Assembly: GCA_964550845.1 (NCBI GenBank)
Contig: CAZKAD010000003.1
Location: forward strand, 1 to 64,000
Reading direction: 5' to 3'
Length of the DNA stretch: 64,000 bases
Source: CAYTKU01 sp964550845
Lineage (GTDB): Bacteria > Patescibacteriota > Patescibacteriia > Magasanikbacterales > UBA922
The position numbers and the translations under genes were made by a program. Shown piece by piece: positions 16,228 to 25,071 of the stretch (its first letter is position 1; each line of letters starts with the position of its first letter). The notes under the pieces were generated by a model. That model was not told the DNA's origin and ran no database searches. It worked only from the letters and a program-made list of their open reading frames with translations.

Positions 16228-16917
16228 TTAATCGAGAAAATATAGCGATATTTTTGAGCCTGTCGCAAAATTTCCTCCGCTCACACTGAAAAAGGTAATA
16301 TTTGACACGCCTGTAGACAATGCAGTTGTAATTAGAACATTTTCGATGGAACCTGTATTTGAATCGACCCAACTGCCATGTTCACCAAACATCGTTAATG
16401 CATTCGACACATTCCGAGAAAGATTTGAAATGGTCAAGGTTTGAACACCAAAAGCTGTGGTACCAAGACCAGGGGTTTTATACGCATATCCGTATGTTGA
16501 CGCAAATGCAAATCGAGTTGCATATGTAGATCCAGACAAGGAATAATGTACCACATTGACATAAGGTCCAGAACTATTGTTGACTGTAACCCCAACTGGA
16601 GAACTGATCACATCCGAGAAACGAGTACACAACAAGGCTCGAATCGATTTTATCGGCGAAGGAAATGATGTAAACGAAATCGAACTTGTCGCTCCCGTTA
16701 GCGTAACAGAACCAATCACCGACGAAACGATTGCAGCCACCGGGCCGGTTGGACCAGTTATAGCCGAACCAACTGATCCGGTTGGGCCTGTAGCTCCGGT
16801 TGGACCTGTCGCAACTTCTACAAAAGCCGGTCCTGTAGGTCCGGTTGGGCCGGTTGGGCCTGTAATTGGTAAAACAAGTCCAGGAGGACTGATTGAACTT
16901 GACACACGGAATGACAT
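16228..16917 (-). CDS. Collagen-like fibre protein C with tip domain
   Basis: This is a 229-residue product. MSFRVSSSISPPG leads into a Gly-X-Y tract (GPTGPTGPTGPAFVEVATGP) and a domain ending FATGSKISLYFLD. The repeated pattern SxSFTSFPSP and SNITFFSVSGGNFATGS is shared with collagen-free paralogues at 31-32 kb. The gene is divergent from the large glycosyltransferase gene, with a 103-bp region between them that holds no obvious AAAATTGA, so it is probably a late gene. Confidence 0.85.
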   Translation of the reverse strand: MSFRVSSSISPPGLVLPITGPTGPTGPTGPAFVEVATGPTGATGPTGSVGSAITGPTGPVAAIVSSVIGSVTLTGATSSISFTSFPSPIKSIRALLCTRFSDVISSPVGVTVNNSSGPYVNVVHYSLSGSTYATRFAFASTYGYAYKTPGLGTTAFGVQTLTISNLSRNVSNALTMFGEHGSWVDSNTGSIENVLITTALSTGVSNITFFSVSGGNFATGSKISLYFLD

Positions 16918-17020
16918 GTTAATTCGGATAATTCAAATAATTTAGATAATGTAAAATTTATTTAATCGCAAAATTTGCACAAAGTTCAGTAATTCGATTA
17001 AACATTTTCTGCTTAACAAA

Positions 17021-19396
17021 ATGTCTTTCACTATTGTCACTGGACTGATAGACATTCGTCGAGGAGAATGGAACAGTTATTTTCGTCGGAGCATCCAAAA
17101 TTACTTTGCCTCAATGACCAAAGGGGTTCTTCGATACGATCATCCAATGATTGTATTCATTGAGCAAGAATATTACCCTCAAGTTGTCGAACTCCGCGAA
17201 GAGTTTCCAAATACTCGGATTATTCCGGTTACATTGTCGCAAACTTATTTGTATCCACAAAGAGACCGTATCGGACAGATTCAATCTTCTTCGGAATACA
17301 AAAGTTTACTGCGAGAAGAAAGCAAAGTTAATCCAGAGCATTGGTGTCCGGACTATGATATCGTCACAATTCAAAAGGCATGTTGGATGCGAGATGCAAT
17401 TCGAGAAAATCCTTTTTCAACTGAATACTTCGTCTGGATTGATGGTGGATATAGCAAAGGAACACTTGGTCTGACCATTCCAGCTACACTTGATTTATCT
17501 CCAATTCTTCAAATGATGGATTCGTCAAAAATCTTCTTTCAAGTTCTCGGAGAATCTCCTCGGAATCCATCCTTATTTCCTCTTGACATGACTCCGCTCG
17601 ACTATTTCAAGAAGAATGATACTTTTATTTCCGGAGGACTTTATCTTGCAGGTAAAGCAAGTTTACCAATTTTTGATTATTACATTGAATTGGTTGATAA
17701 ATGTTTACAACAAAATCTGATTGATGATGACCAGTTTTACTGGTTTCTCTGTATGAATTGTTCCAGATTTGCTCCATCATTTGTAGCTTATTCAATCGAT
17801 GGTTGGGGTGAAGTATTTGAATTATTGAAAGCTCTTTCATTACCAGGTCAAAGAAAAATTTCCTCTTCAGCAGAAGAAAAATTTGTCCAAGTCAGTCAGC
17901 CAAGGATTGCAGTTCTTCTCACTGGCAATATTCGATCTTGGAAATATATTGATAAGGCTTGGATGAAAAATTTTGATTGCTATGCAATCACCTATCCGAA
18001 TAAATATATGTATCATCCTTTTATTCAATCTCAAATTGGAACATTTGATAAGAAGATTGATCCAACAGAAGAACTTCGAGACTTTCCTTTTAAGAAGATT
18101 TGTACAGTCTCTCAAGATCGAGATGACGAAATGGAAGCAAAAATGCACCCTGAAATGAAAAAGATTTATCATGGTTATTATCAATATCATACTTCTCTCG
18201 AAGCTTTCCATCAAATATCAGAATTAAATCATTATGATTTTGTGATTCGCACTCGATTTGATTTACAACCTCCTCCTGGATTGTTGGACAATTTATATCG
18301 AATCCTTTCAGTGTTTGAACCGACATTGTTACTCAACTCACTTGGGGATTTCTCCAATAAACCCAATCTTCCAATCCAAACCAATTTGAATGAACTTCAA
18401 GGAATTGCGGCGAAATCTATTTTGTATCCTCCTGAAACAGCTGCATTCTATACTTACAATCCAAATACTATTCCGTCAGATACAGTTTTTATGGGGCCGC
18501 CCGAGATGATAAAGAAGTTGTTAAGTTTTGCAATTTCATCATATTTTCAACCAAGTTCTGAAAATTGTTGGAAAAATCCTCCTCATGGAATCATTCGTGA
18601 ATTTATCTTGAAAAATCAAATCACTACACATGTTGCCAATTTTGGAACGATTTTCAGACCACTTCCTCTTGAAGATCTTCCACCAAGAAAGGAGACTCTT
18701 TCAATTGGATTGCTGATTTCTGGGAATCTTCGGGGAAAATCACTTGCCTTGCCTCCACAATATCTTTTGACTAAACATCATATTACCGTTTATTTTGCTT
18801 CTTGGATTGATGAAGATTTTCTTTATGCTATTCAAGATCTCGAGCGTCTATCAAAACAAGGAATTGAATACCGTCTGATGTTGTTTCCACGTTCAAGTTC
18901 TTCGAGAATTGTTGAAAGTAGTTCCTCTACAAATTATCAGACTTATCCCGGAATCTGTGGAGAGAAAACATTCGGCAATGCTTGTTCAATGTGGTATCTG
19001 TTTGAACAAGGATTGCAAGCAATTAAAACTTCGGAGCAAAAATGCGATTTGATTATTCGCTGGCGTCCAGATTTGATTCTCGATTCGAATTGTATGCTTG
19101 ATGATGAATTGATGTATCAAAGTGTTGAAAAGAATTGTCTGATGATGCCGAAGTGGCATGGAAAATTTGGAGATGTCAATCGGCAAATGATGGATCAACT
19201 TTTCTGGGGTCCCGTCGAATTGATGCAAAAACTTTGTCTTTATTCGAGTCGAAAAGAACATTCCGAACAATCCGAATTTGCCCATACCGGAGAAGGGATG
19301 CTTGCGAGAATGATTGAAAAGGAAAAGATTTCCCTCGAACGTTTCCCAGCTCATTATGGGCTAAGGAGGAATGATCGTGTTGAAAAGATTGTTTGA
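17021..19396 (+). CDS. Three-part glycosyltransferase (HtrL/YibB-type plus two repeated modules)
   Basis: This is a 791-residue product with three segments. Residues 1-280 follow the HtrL/YibB family (TIVTGLIDIRRGEWNSYFRR, WMRDAIRENPFSTEYFVWIDGG), thought to be GT-A glycosyltransferases. Residues about 285-560 (RIAVLLTGNIRSW ... YDFVIRTRFDLQ) and about 570-791 (SIGLLISGNLRG ... CDLIIRWRPDLIL) are two copies of another glycosyltransferase-like module that starts with an L-L-x-S/T-G-N-x-R strand and ends with an R-x-R-x-D-L motif. No membrane segment is seen, so it probably acts in the cytosol or virus factory. Its place between collagen-like genes suggests that fibres are the substrate, but this is inference. 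Confidence 0.7.
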   Translation: MSFTIVTGLIDIRRGEWNSYFRRSIQNYFASMTKGVLRYDHPMIVFIEQEYYPQVVELREEFPNTRIIPVTLSQTYLYPQRDRIGQIQSSSEYKSLLREESKVNPEHWCPDYDIVTIQKACWMRDAIRENPFSTEYFVWIDGGYSKGTLGLTIPATLDLSPILQMMDSSKIFFQVLGESPRNPSLFPLDMTPLDYFKKNDTFISGGLYLAGKASLPIFDYYIELVDKCLQQNLIDDDQFYWFLCMNCSRFAPSFVAYSIDGWGEVFELLKALSLPGQRKISSSAEEKFVQVSQPRIAVLLTGNIRSWKYIDKAWMKNFDCYAITYPNKYMYHPFIQSQIGTFDKKIDPTEELRDFPFKKICTVSQDRDDEMEAKMHPEMKKIYHGYYQYHTSLEAFHQISELNHYDFVIRTRFDLQPPPGLLDNLYRILSVFEPTLLLNSLGDFSNKPNLPIQTNLNELQGIAAKSILYPPETAAFYTYNPNTIPSDTVFMGPPEMIKKLLSFAISSYFQPSSENCWKNPPHGIIREFILKNQITTHVANFGTIFRPLPLEDLPPRKETLSIGLLISGNLRGKSLALPPQYLLTKHHITVYFASWIDEDFLYAIQDLERLSKQGIEYRLMLFPRSSSSRIVESSSSTNYQTYPGICGEKTFGNACSMWYLFEQGLQAIKTSEQKCDLIIRWRPDLILDSNCMLDDELMYQSVEKNCLMMPKWHGKFGDVNRQMMDQLFWGPVELMQKLCLYSSRKEHSEQSEFAHTGEGMLARMIEKEKISLERFPAHYGLRRNDRVEKIV

Positions 19397-19433
19397 ACTT
19401 TTTGAACTTTTTGAACTTTTGAAATAAAAAGCA

Positions 19434-19682
19434 ATGAGCGCCCATCGACGGCGGGAGTGTCCCGAATGCGGAGGTTTATCTGCGACCGAATGCAATCATG
19501 AATGTGGGACATTTATTTGCCAAGCCCGCGGATGTTCAAGAATTGGCGACTCCTTTTACTATGATCCTATGGCGAGACATACTGTTCTTGGACATAATCC
19601 AAACTGTAATCAATTGAGTTATGATAGTGATACAGATGAGACTGAATATGATCAAGAATCTTCTAACGAAGAAGAATATTAA
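19434..19682 (+). CDS. Small Cys/His-rich putative zinc-binding protein
   Basis: This is an 82-residue product. Cys and His cluster in the first 55 residues (CPECGG, CNHECG, CQARGC, then HTVLGHNPNC), compatible with one or two zinc sites. The C-terminus is acidic (SDTDETEYDQESSNEEEY). No catalytic RING spacing was recognised. It is the first of three short rightward genes between the glycosyltransferase and the largest collagen-like gene. Confidence 0.6.
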   Translation: MSAHRRRECPECGGLSATECNHECGTFICQARGCSRIGDSFYYDPMARHTVLGHNPNCNQLSYDSDTDETEYDQESSNEEEY

Positions 19683-19705
19683 ACGTTTCTTTTCTTTGTA
19701 AAACA

Positions 19706-20041
19706 ATGGAGAAATTTCGTTTGATTGAAAATGAAACTGAAAATGTGATTGCTCTTTTTGATGCAAGCGATGAAGATGATGCTTGGGCACAACTGTTAAA
19801 TTCATCTGATTACAATGAGATGGTTCAGGAACTACTTGACGGAGTCAATCTGAAGTATCAGGCCAAATACGGGAAAAAACCTGATCTGGCTTGTTTTACG
19901 AGAAATGCGAATGGGAAAGTTGCCAATCTCGAAAAATGCATTATTCATCTCAATGTTGCCTATCAAATGATTGAGGGAGAAGAAAGCGATCATGACGAAA
20001 GTGACGATGAAGAACTACAAGAAGAATTCGAAGATTTTTAA
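19706..20041 (+). CDS. Small acidic protein of unknown function
   Basis: This is a 111-residue product, very acidic at the C-terminus (EGEESDHDESDDEELQEEFE). The middle is helical with a short basic patch (KYQAKYGKKP). No membrane segment or motif was recognised. It follows the zinc-binding-like gene by 23 bp and may share its expression. Confidence 0.55.
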   Translation: MEKFRLIENETENVIALFDASDEDDAWAQLLNSSDYNEMVQELLDGVNLKYQAKYGKKPDLACFTRNANGKVANLEKCIIHLNVAYQMIEGEESDHDESDDEELQEEFEDF

Positions 20042-20083
20042 TCGCTTCCGAAAGGAAAGTTAATCAAAGAGAAATAAAGAATT

Positions 20084-20109
20084 TTTCGCTTCCAAAAATG
20101 GAAGCGAAA
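20084..20109. promoter_or_regulatory. Hairpin enclosing a start codon
   Basis: The perfect 11-bp arms TTTCGCTTCCA and TGGAAGCGAAA with a 4-nt loop place the ATG at 20098 in the loop and 3' arm. It may end the upstream transcript or affect translation start. Confidence 0.7.
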
Positions 20110-20364
20110 TTTGTGCTTGTAACAGGAAAGACTGGTCCTCGCGCTGAGGAAGAGGAATTTAAGATTACTGAAGATGAACTGTCGGCTTATACAATTATTC
20201 CGCTCAAGCCAGGATATCGAGTTCAACTATGGTGTAGTCATCTTCAATTGACCGCCGAATTCGAAGATGAAGAAGAGTTCGAAGAATTGAAAAATTTTTT
20301 GAGTAATTATCCGCACAAAGATCGATTGACTCAAATGAAAGAGAGGAGGAAGAAGAAAAAATAA
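20098..20364 (+). CDS. Small charged protein of unknown function
   Basis: This is an 88-residue product. Strand-like segments (AKFVLVTGKTG, YTIIPLKPGYRVQLWCSHLQLTAEF) precede an acidic helix and a basic end (MKERRKKKK). No family was recognised. The start codon is embedded in a perfect hairpin. It is the last gene before convergence with the large collagen-like gene. Confidence 0.55.
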   Translation: MEAKFVLVTGKTGPRAEEEEFKITEDELSAYTIIPLKPGYRVQLWCSHLQLTAEFEDEEEFEELKNFLSNYPHKDRLTQMKERRKKKK

Positions 20365-20417
20365 ATGCTTAGGCAATTCTCCTCGATTAAACTTCTTTGA
20401 GACTTTTCGAATTGATT

Positions 20418-20442
20418 ATACGTCTCTTTAAGACTAGTTAAA
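20418..20442. repeat. Palindromic element
   Basis: TATACGTCTCTTTAAGACTAGTTAAA, a diverged copy between convergent genes, just 3' of the large collagen-like gene. Confidence 0.6.
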
Positions 20443-20451
20443 TATATCTAT

Positions 20452-22617
20452 TTATGCGCTGAGATAAACCCACCTTGCTCGACTAAACATAAATCGAGCT
20501 GTACCAAGACTATCTAAAAGGCTTGCAGTTGGTATTGAAATTACACTTCCTCCTGCACCTGCAAGATTGCTCCCGTTTTCAGTCGTCAATGTCAATAAAT
20601 TACTTCCCCCAGTAATTATTACAATCATCATACCTTCATATGCTAAAGTTATAGGCAATATCAACGTGTAACCGTTAACTGTATCGACATTTTCAAAGTA
20701 TGTTCCTATCATACTTCCAACTCCTAGATTGAATGTTCCTCCTCCTTCCGGAATTAAAACTAATCCGTGTGCCCATGTTTTTAATGCCGGTAAATGATCA
20801 ACGATTAAAGAACTTCTGTAATAATTACTTCCGGTTCCAAATGATTTGTCATCTTGATGTAAAATAGTCCATCCAGAAGCACTTGTTACATTCACTCGAT
20901 TACATCCTATTAAACATAAATTTCTTGAATCTGTGGAAGTGCACCCTGATGAATAAGCCATGAATACACCAGTAGAACGCAAACAGAAACCCGACGGACT
21001 TGACAGAAGCATACAACTATCCGATCCAGAAGCTCTTGATCCAGTTGCCAGCAAAATAGAAACAAATTTGGATGATAATATATTTGAATCGTGCGCGAAT
21101 AAGATTGAACAATTAACTGGAGAAGGATTTGTTATTGGGTTTATTGTCGAAACAGCTTCTGGACGGGCATTTAAATTCATTCTGTTATTTGCACCTCCTA
21201 CAATTAACGAATATAACCCAGCATGCATTGTCGATCCAGATGATACTAAAATACCACAGTTTCTCGGGGGTATTATAGCATTCCAATCAAAATTATTGAC
21301 TAGAATGCTATCTAGAGTTAGTCTATTACCGAATCCTCCCATGATAAAAGAATTTGAAGATCCTGACATTAAAGATGAAGGTGAAAATAAAATTGCAGAA
21401 TTATTGCATCGAGCTGAAACAGTCGCATTATTCGAATGTGCAATTAAACAGTCAGTCGATCCTGACATAATAGAACTTATCGAGCCAATAGATGTGGCTC
21501 TTATTGCATTGGTTACTACAGAACTTTCTCCTCCGATTAAATTGCTTGTATCCGATCCGTTCATTGTTGTAGATTTTGAGCCGATGTTAGAACTATGAAT
21601 TGAAGAACCGACTGAGCTAGCATATGCTAATAGATTAATATTTTCAGAAGAAGTAACTGTATTGAATTCTCCGGCAATCATCGAATATGAAGATTGATTA
21701 ACAGTATTTTGTAGCCCTGATACCACACTTGAACCAGTTCCTCCGGTCGTAATTGTTCCGGAAATTCCTCCTAATATCGATCCTATTGAAGCTTGATTAA
21801 CGGGAGTTCTACCAAAAGAGATTGATTCTGTATTTGATAATAGTCCTTGAGGTCCAGTGACTCCCGTCGGTCCTAAATTTCCTTGAACTCCTTGAACTCC
21901 TTGAACTCCTTGCGGTCCAGTTGGTCCAATTGGGCCTTGAACTCCTTGAACTCCTTGACTTCCATTCGCTCCCGCGGGTCCAGTTGGACCTGTCACACCC
22001 TGAATTCCTTGACTTCCGTTTGCACCTGCAGGACCAGTTGGTCCGGTTGCACCCGTAGGACCATTCGCTCCCGCGGGACCAGTTGGTCCGGTTGCACCCG
22101 TGTTAGTTGAGAATCCATCTGCTCCCTGAGGTCCAGTTGGACCTGTCGCTCCCGCAGGACCATTCGCTCCCGCAGGACCAGTTGGTCCGGTTGCACCCGT
22201 ATTGGTAGCCGAGCCTGGAATTCCTTGCAATCCGGTTGGACCTGTAACTCCGGCTACTCCTTGAGGTCCTGTTGGTCCTGTCGCTCCTGTGCTTGTAGCA
22301 GAGCCTGGAATTCCTTGAGGTCCAGAAGGTCCAGTTGGACCTGTTATTCCAATTATTCCCTGAGGTCCAGTTGGTCCGGTTGCTCCTGTGCTTGTAGCCG
22401 AGCCTGGAATTCCTTGTGGTCCAGTCGGTCCTAAATTTCCCTGTACTCCTTGAATTCCTTGTACTCCTTGTGGACCAGTTGGCCCAATTGGCCCTTCAGG
22501 ACCCTGAGGACCTGTGGCTCCTGTACTTGTTGCAGAACCGGCAGGCCCTGTTGGCCCAATGCCAGCGCCGAGAAGAAGTAAAGGAGTATAAGAATTAAGG
22601 TTAATAATTCTTGACAT
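20452..22617 (-). CDS. Large collagen-like fibre protein D with beta-solenoid shaft
   Basis: This is a 721-residue product. Residues about 18-265 are Gly-X-Y collagen repeats, many as GATGPTGP or GPQGVQGVQG, with SATSTGATGPTGP blocks repeated. Residues about 270-570 have a recurring 15-18-residue pattern rich in Ser, Asn and Gly (SNLIGGESSVV, NSFIMGGFGNRL), like the left-handed beta-roll of trimeric adhesin head domains. The C-terminal 130 residues (GGGTFNLGVGS, NGSNLAGAGGSV) look like a fibre tip, different from the tips of the smaller paralogues. The likely role is a long virion fibre. The collagen tract has many near-identical DNA repeats. Confidence 0.85.
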   Translation of the reverse strand: MSRIINLNSYTPLLLLGAGIGPTGPAGSATSTGATGPQGPEGPIGPTGPQGVQGIQGVQGNLGPTGPQGIPGSATSTGATGPTGPQGIIGITGPTGPSGPQGIPGSATSTGATGPTGPQGVAGVTGPTGLQGIPGSATNTGATGPTGPAGANGPAGATGPTGPQGADGFSTNTGATGPTGPAGANGPTGATGPTGPAGANGSQGIQGVTGPTGPAGANGSQGVQGVQGPIGPTGPQGVQGVQGVQGNLGPTGVTGPQGLLSNTESISFGRTPVNQASIGSILGGISGTITTGGTGSSVVSGLQNTVNQSSYSMIAGEFNTVTSSENINLLAYASSVGSSIHSSNIGSKSTTMNGSDTSNLIGGESSVVTNAIRATSIGSISSIMSGSTDCLIAHSNNATVSARCNNSAILFSPSSLMSGSSNSFIMGGFGNRLTLDSILVNNFDWNAIIPPRNCGILVSSGSTMHAGLYSLIVGGANNRMNLNARPEAVSTINPITNPSPVNCSILFAHDSNILSSKFVSILLATGSRASGSDSCMLLSSPSGFCLRSTGVFMAYSSGCTSTDSRNLCLIGCNRVNVTSASGWTILHQDDKSFGTGSNYYRSSLIVDHLPALKTWAHGLVLIPEGGGTFNLGVGSMIGTYFENVDTVNGYTLILPITLAYEGMMIVIITGGSNLLTLTTENGSNLAGAGGSVISIPTASLLDSLGTARFMFSRARWVYLSA
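21838..22560 (-). repeat. Collagen-coding repeat tract
   Basis: Many 9, 18, 27 and 45-bp repeats code Gly-X-Y triplets. Near-identical blocks (for example ggtccagttggtccggttgc repeats) point to recent expansion. Confidence 0.9.
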
Positions 22618-22662
22618 TTTGTCAAAAAATCCTACTTTTTAATAAAAGTAAGAAAAAAATAA

Positions 22663-23604
22663 TCAATCGAACATAATCTGGTAAAACTTTTTCATTACAT
22701 TTTCCTCTGAAAAAGCTAAATATGGATTAGCAGTATTAGGAACAGTATGCTTTTGCCACAACAATTGTTGCAGTTCTTCAAGATTATGAAACACTTTGAT
22801 TCGGTCTTGACCAAGTGAAATATGTTCATTATCTTTGGTAATTGTTGCTGGACAAGTTAGAATAGGTTTATCTTGAATTCCAAATTCGGCAACCGCCAAA
22901 CCAAATGTTTCTCCTTCTTTTCTGGCGTGAATCATTGCGTCACAACCAAGAATATAGTTACCTTTTTCTTCGAGATCAATAATGGTTGGGAGAAAAAGAA
23001 CTCTTGGGTGAACAATAAATTTATCTGTATTGACAAAGACAAACCAAAAATCAGGATGGTCGTCAAGATGATCTTGAATTTCCCTCTTGACATAATCAAT
23101 CGAAAAGGTGTCTTTTCCTCCATGCCGCCCGTAAACATAAGCATCTACCGGAATATTCCATTTTTTTCGAAATGCGAGTCTTTTCTGATGATCATTTGGA
23201 TATTGATGAACAATATGAGGTAACCATTCGGCTTTGTGATCATCTGCAATTTTCTTTGAGACGCAAGCATATCTTCCATGTGGTTGATAAGCAAAGACCG
23301 AGTGAATCAGACATGGAACTTTATCAGTAATCAAATGATCCTTGTTGCCATATTTAATAATGTAAAGACCATCAATTTCAAATGTTTGTATTTTCTTCTC
23401 AACGTCTCTCATGTCAGAAAATTTAACTACTGAATCCCCAAAACGCTGGGTGAATTTTTTCAATACATCTGGATGTGTCGCATAGTTATAAAAAATCAGC
23501 GAGATACCTCCACTCTTTTCATGAGCATCTGCATAATCAAACAAAGCGACAGTTGTACCTCGTTCACAAAGTTGAACTGAGAGGAAAGCAATGACTTTTT
23601 CCAT
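22663..23604 (-). CDS. GT-B fold glycosyltransferase
   Basis: This is a 313-residue product. The N-terminal half starts with VIAFLSVQLCERGTTVALFDYA, the usual substrate-side Rossmann start. The C-terminal half has the donor-binding pattern: RKKWNIPVDAYVYGRHGG, FWFVFVNTDKF, ILGCDAMIHARKEGETFGLAVAEF (the GT4-like E-x7-E region with GETFG) and IQDKPILTCP. GT-B enzymes use nucleotide sugars. No membrane anchor is seen. It lies beside the largest collagen-like gene and the oxygenase, so fibre glycosylation is the simplest guess. Confidence 0.8.
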   Translation of the reverse strand: MEKVIAFLSVQLCERGTTVALFDYADAHEKSGGISLIFYNYATHPDVLKKFTQRFGDSVVKFSDMRDVEKKIQTFEIDGLYIIKYGNKDHLITDKVPCLIHSVFAYQPHGRYACVSKKIADDHKAEWLPHIVHQYPNDHQKRLAFRKKWNIPVDAYVYGRHGGKDTFSIDYVKREIQDHLDDHPDFWFVFVNTDKFIVHPRVLFLPTIIDLEEKGNYILGCDAMIHARKEGETFGLAVAEFGIQDKPILTCPATITKDNEHISLGQDRIKVFHNLEELQQLLWQKHTVPNTANPYLAFSEENVMKKFYQIMFD

Positions 23605-23618
23605 TCCTTTGAAGGAAT
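23603..23618. promoter_or_regulatory. Hairpin abutting a start codon in a divergent gap
   Basis: The arms ATTCCTT and AAGGAAT with a 2-nt loop overlap the glycosyltransferase ATG. No gene ends here, so it is not a terminator of a neighbour. A second AT-rich stem (about 23673-23702) precedes the rightward gene. Confidence 0.55.
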
Positions 23619-23707
23619 AGAAACTCTTTTAACCAATTCAAAATGGCAGTCCTTTATCTTCAAGTAAAAATGATTTTTCTTCTCTTTTTCGAAAAGAAAA
23701 ATATAAA

Positions 23708-25033
23708 ATGAGTTTTTACATCCTTGACAGAACCTTTCGTCATAACTTAATTAAGGCCTCCGAAGAGAAAGATGTGATTCTTCTTTCTGAAGAGAAAGTC
23801 AGGAAAAATTGGTCGTCCAATGATCTGCATTTGGTTGACAGCACTGTCCGAAAAAACAATCAGGCAATAGTTGACAAATCATTTCGTGATTCAAAGACAT
23901 CAACCGAAGAATATAAGTATACATCATCTCGAATCGAGAATGTGGCTGGTTCATTTAAAGTTGGTCTTGGAAAGAAACATGTTTACTTTCCAGGTAACTT
24001 TATGAAAGAACATTGTGATACCAGAATTTCAGAAAATCACGTTGGTACCCTAATTTTGACTGATTCTATTACAGAACTTCGTCTTCATGGAAAGGTTGTG
24101 AATGATATTGATCAAAAATGTAAACTCAGCGAAGAAGAATTTAGTAGTAATCGAACTGGTTTACTCGGATTGGAAAAAGTTTATTCTTTATTCATTCCAT
24201 TGAATATGCCTCATCAGGTTTTACCTGTTGAAAAGACTCGAGTTTCATTTTCTTTTCCTCTCTTCGGCACATTGCATTTAGAAGGAAAAAAAGAAAACAA
24301 CACATTTGATGAATGGATTCTTGCACAAATTCAGTCAAAAGAATTTAAGGAATCGTATGCACTCGACCAACAAAAAAGATTGTACGAATTGATTTGTCAA
24401 GTTGGTTCTCCGAAACAGATCGATTGGGTAGAGAAATATCTCAATCTTGATCGACAATGTGAAGTAAGCGAGGAAGCCGAAGGCCCGACCTTTTTGTTTG
24501 AAGTTACTTTTGCAGACGGAAAAAAGAAAGTGTTTAATCAAGAAATTTCTTTTGGTATTAGCCCTTTAATTTCGAACATACAAGTTTTAGCCGGTACCGC
24601 TGCCTTAATTGCACAACTCAAATTGATTCTCGAGGAACGAAAATTGAACAATGCCAAAGCATTCCAGCTTCCGGAGGAAAAGATTGAACTTCCTTCGATT
24701 CCAGAAGGAATGAAGACAAGTGTAATTAAATTTATACTGACTGGATATTATCCATTTCGAGAACTATCTCTTTCGCTACTTACACCTCGAGATCATCAAA
24801 TCAGAGAGATGTTTGAACATGAAGGCTATGCAGTCTTTTTTTCCTTGATTAATCAAGGAGATCGAGCTTGGACATTGGATCGAATGACAAATAATTTTGT
24901 GATTGCCGATTCAATCGAATATGATATTTTTCACTCGGGATCTGGGTTCGAATATGGAGATAACCCGGGTACTGATACATATTATTGTATTTCAAAGGGA
25001 ACCTGGGGCTTTACTTGTCTAAAGACTGTGTAA
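23708..25033 (+). CDS. Putative 2-oxoglutarate/Fe(II)-dependent oxygenase
   Basis: This is a 441-residue product. An HxD-type metal motif is seen as KEHCDTRISENHVGTLIL (His102, Asp104), followed by a distal His169 in MPHQVLPVEKTRVSFSF and Arg178 nine residues later, the spacing expected for the iron and 2-oxoglutarate ligands. The flanks match the family pattern H-x-D-T-x-R ... G-T-L and H-x-V-x-P-V-x-x-x-R-x-x-x-x-F. The N-terminal 60 residues are charged, and the C-terminal 200 residues form an unassigned domain. Viral relatives hydroxylate collagen or nucleic acids. The collagen-rich neighbourhood makes prolyl or lysyl hydroxylation of fibres plausible but unproven. Confidence 0.65.
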   Translation: MSFYILDRTFRHNLIKASEEKDVILLSEEKVRKNWSSNDLHLVDSTVRKNNQAIVDKSFRDSKTSTEEYKYTSSRIENVAGSFKVGLGKKHVYFPGNFMKEHCDTRISENHVGTLILTDSITELRLHGKVVNDIDQKCKLSEEEFSSNRTGLLGLEKVYSLFIPLNMPHQVLPVEKTRVSFSFPLFGTLHLEGKKENNTFDEWILAQIQSKEFKESYALDQQKRLYELICQVGSPKQIDWVEKYLNLDRQCEVSEEAEGPTFLFEVTFADGKKKVFNQEISFGISPLISNIQVLAGTAALIAQLKLILEERKLNNAKAFQLPEEKIELPSIPEGMKTSVIKFILTGYYPFRELSLSLLTPRDHQIREMFEHEGYAVFFSLINQGDRAWTLDRMTNNFVIADSIEYDIFHSGSGFEYGDNPGTDTYYCISKGTWGFTCLKTV

Positions 25034-25035
25034 TT

Positions 25036-25061
25036 TTTCAAAGCTTTTCGAAGCTTTGAAA
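25036..25061. terminator. Hairpin after the oxygenase gene
   Basis: The arms TTTCAAAGCTT and AAGCTTTGAAA with loop TTCG start 2 nt after the stop codon. Confidence 0.75.
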
Positions 25062-25071
25062 GTTTTTCTAA

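Noticed and set aside
15404..16372. Use of the full 322-residue frame for collagen-like protein B
   Set aside because: The extra 57 N-terminal residues overlap the neighbouring gene and have no counterpart in paralogues, which start with the SFRV motif.
17151..17474. Frame within the glycosyltransferase gene (MYSLSKNITLKL)
   Set aside because: It is a shadow frame over a clear HtrL-type coding region.
20960..21598. 212-residue plus-strand frame within the large collagen-like gene
   Set aside because: It is antisense to the beta-solenoid region, which has regular repeats; the frame itself has no domain and no promoter.
21883..22625. Several short frames in the collagen tract (WSCRSCA-like, QLVLREQM-like)
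   Set aside because: They are frame-shifted readings of Gly-X-Y repeats.
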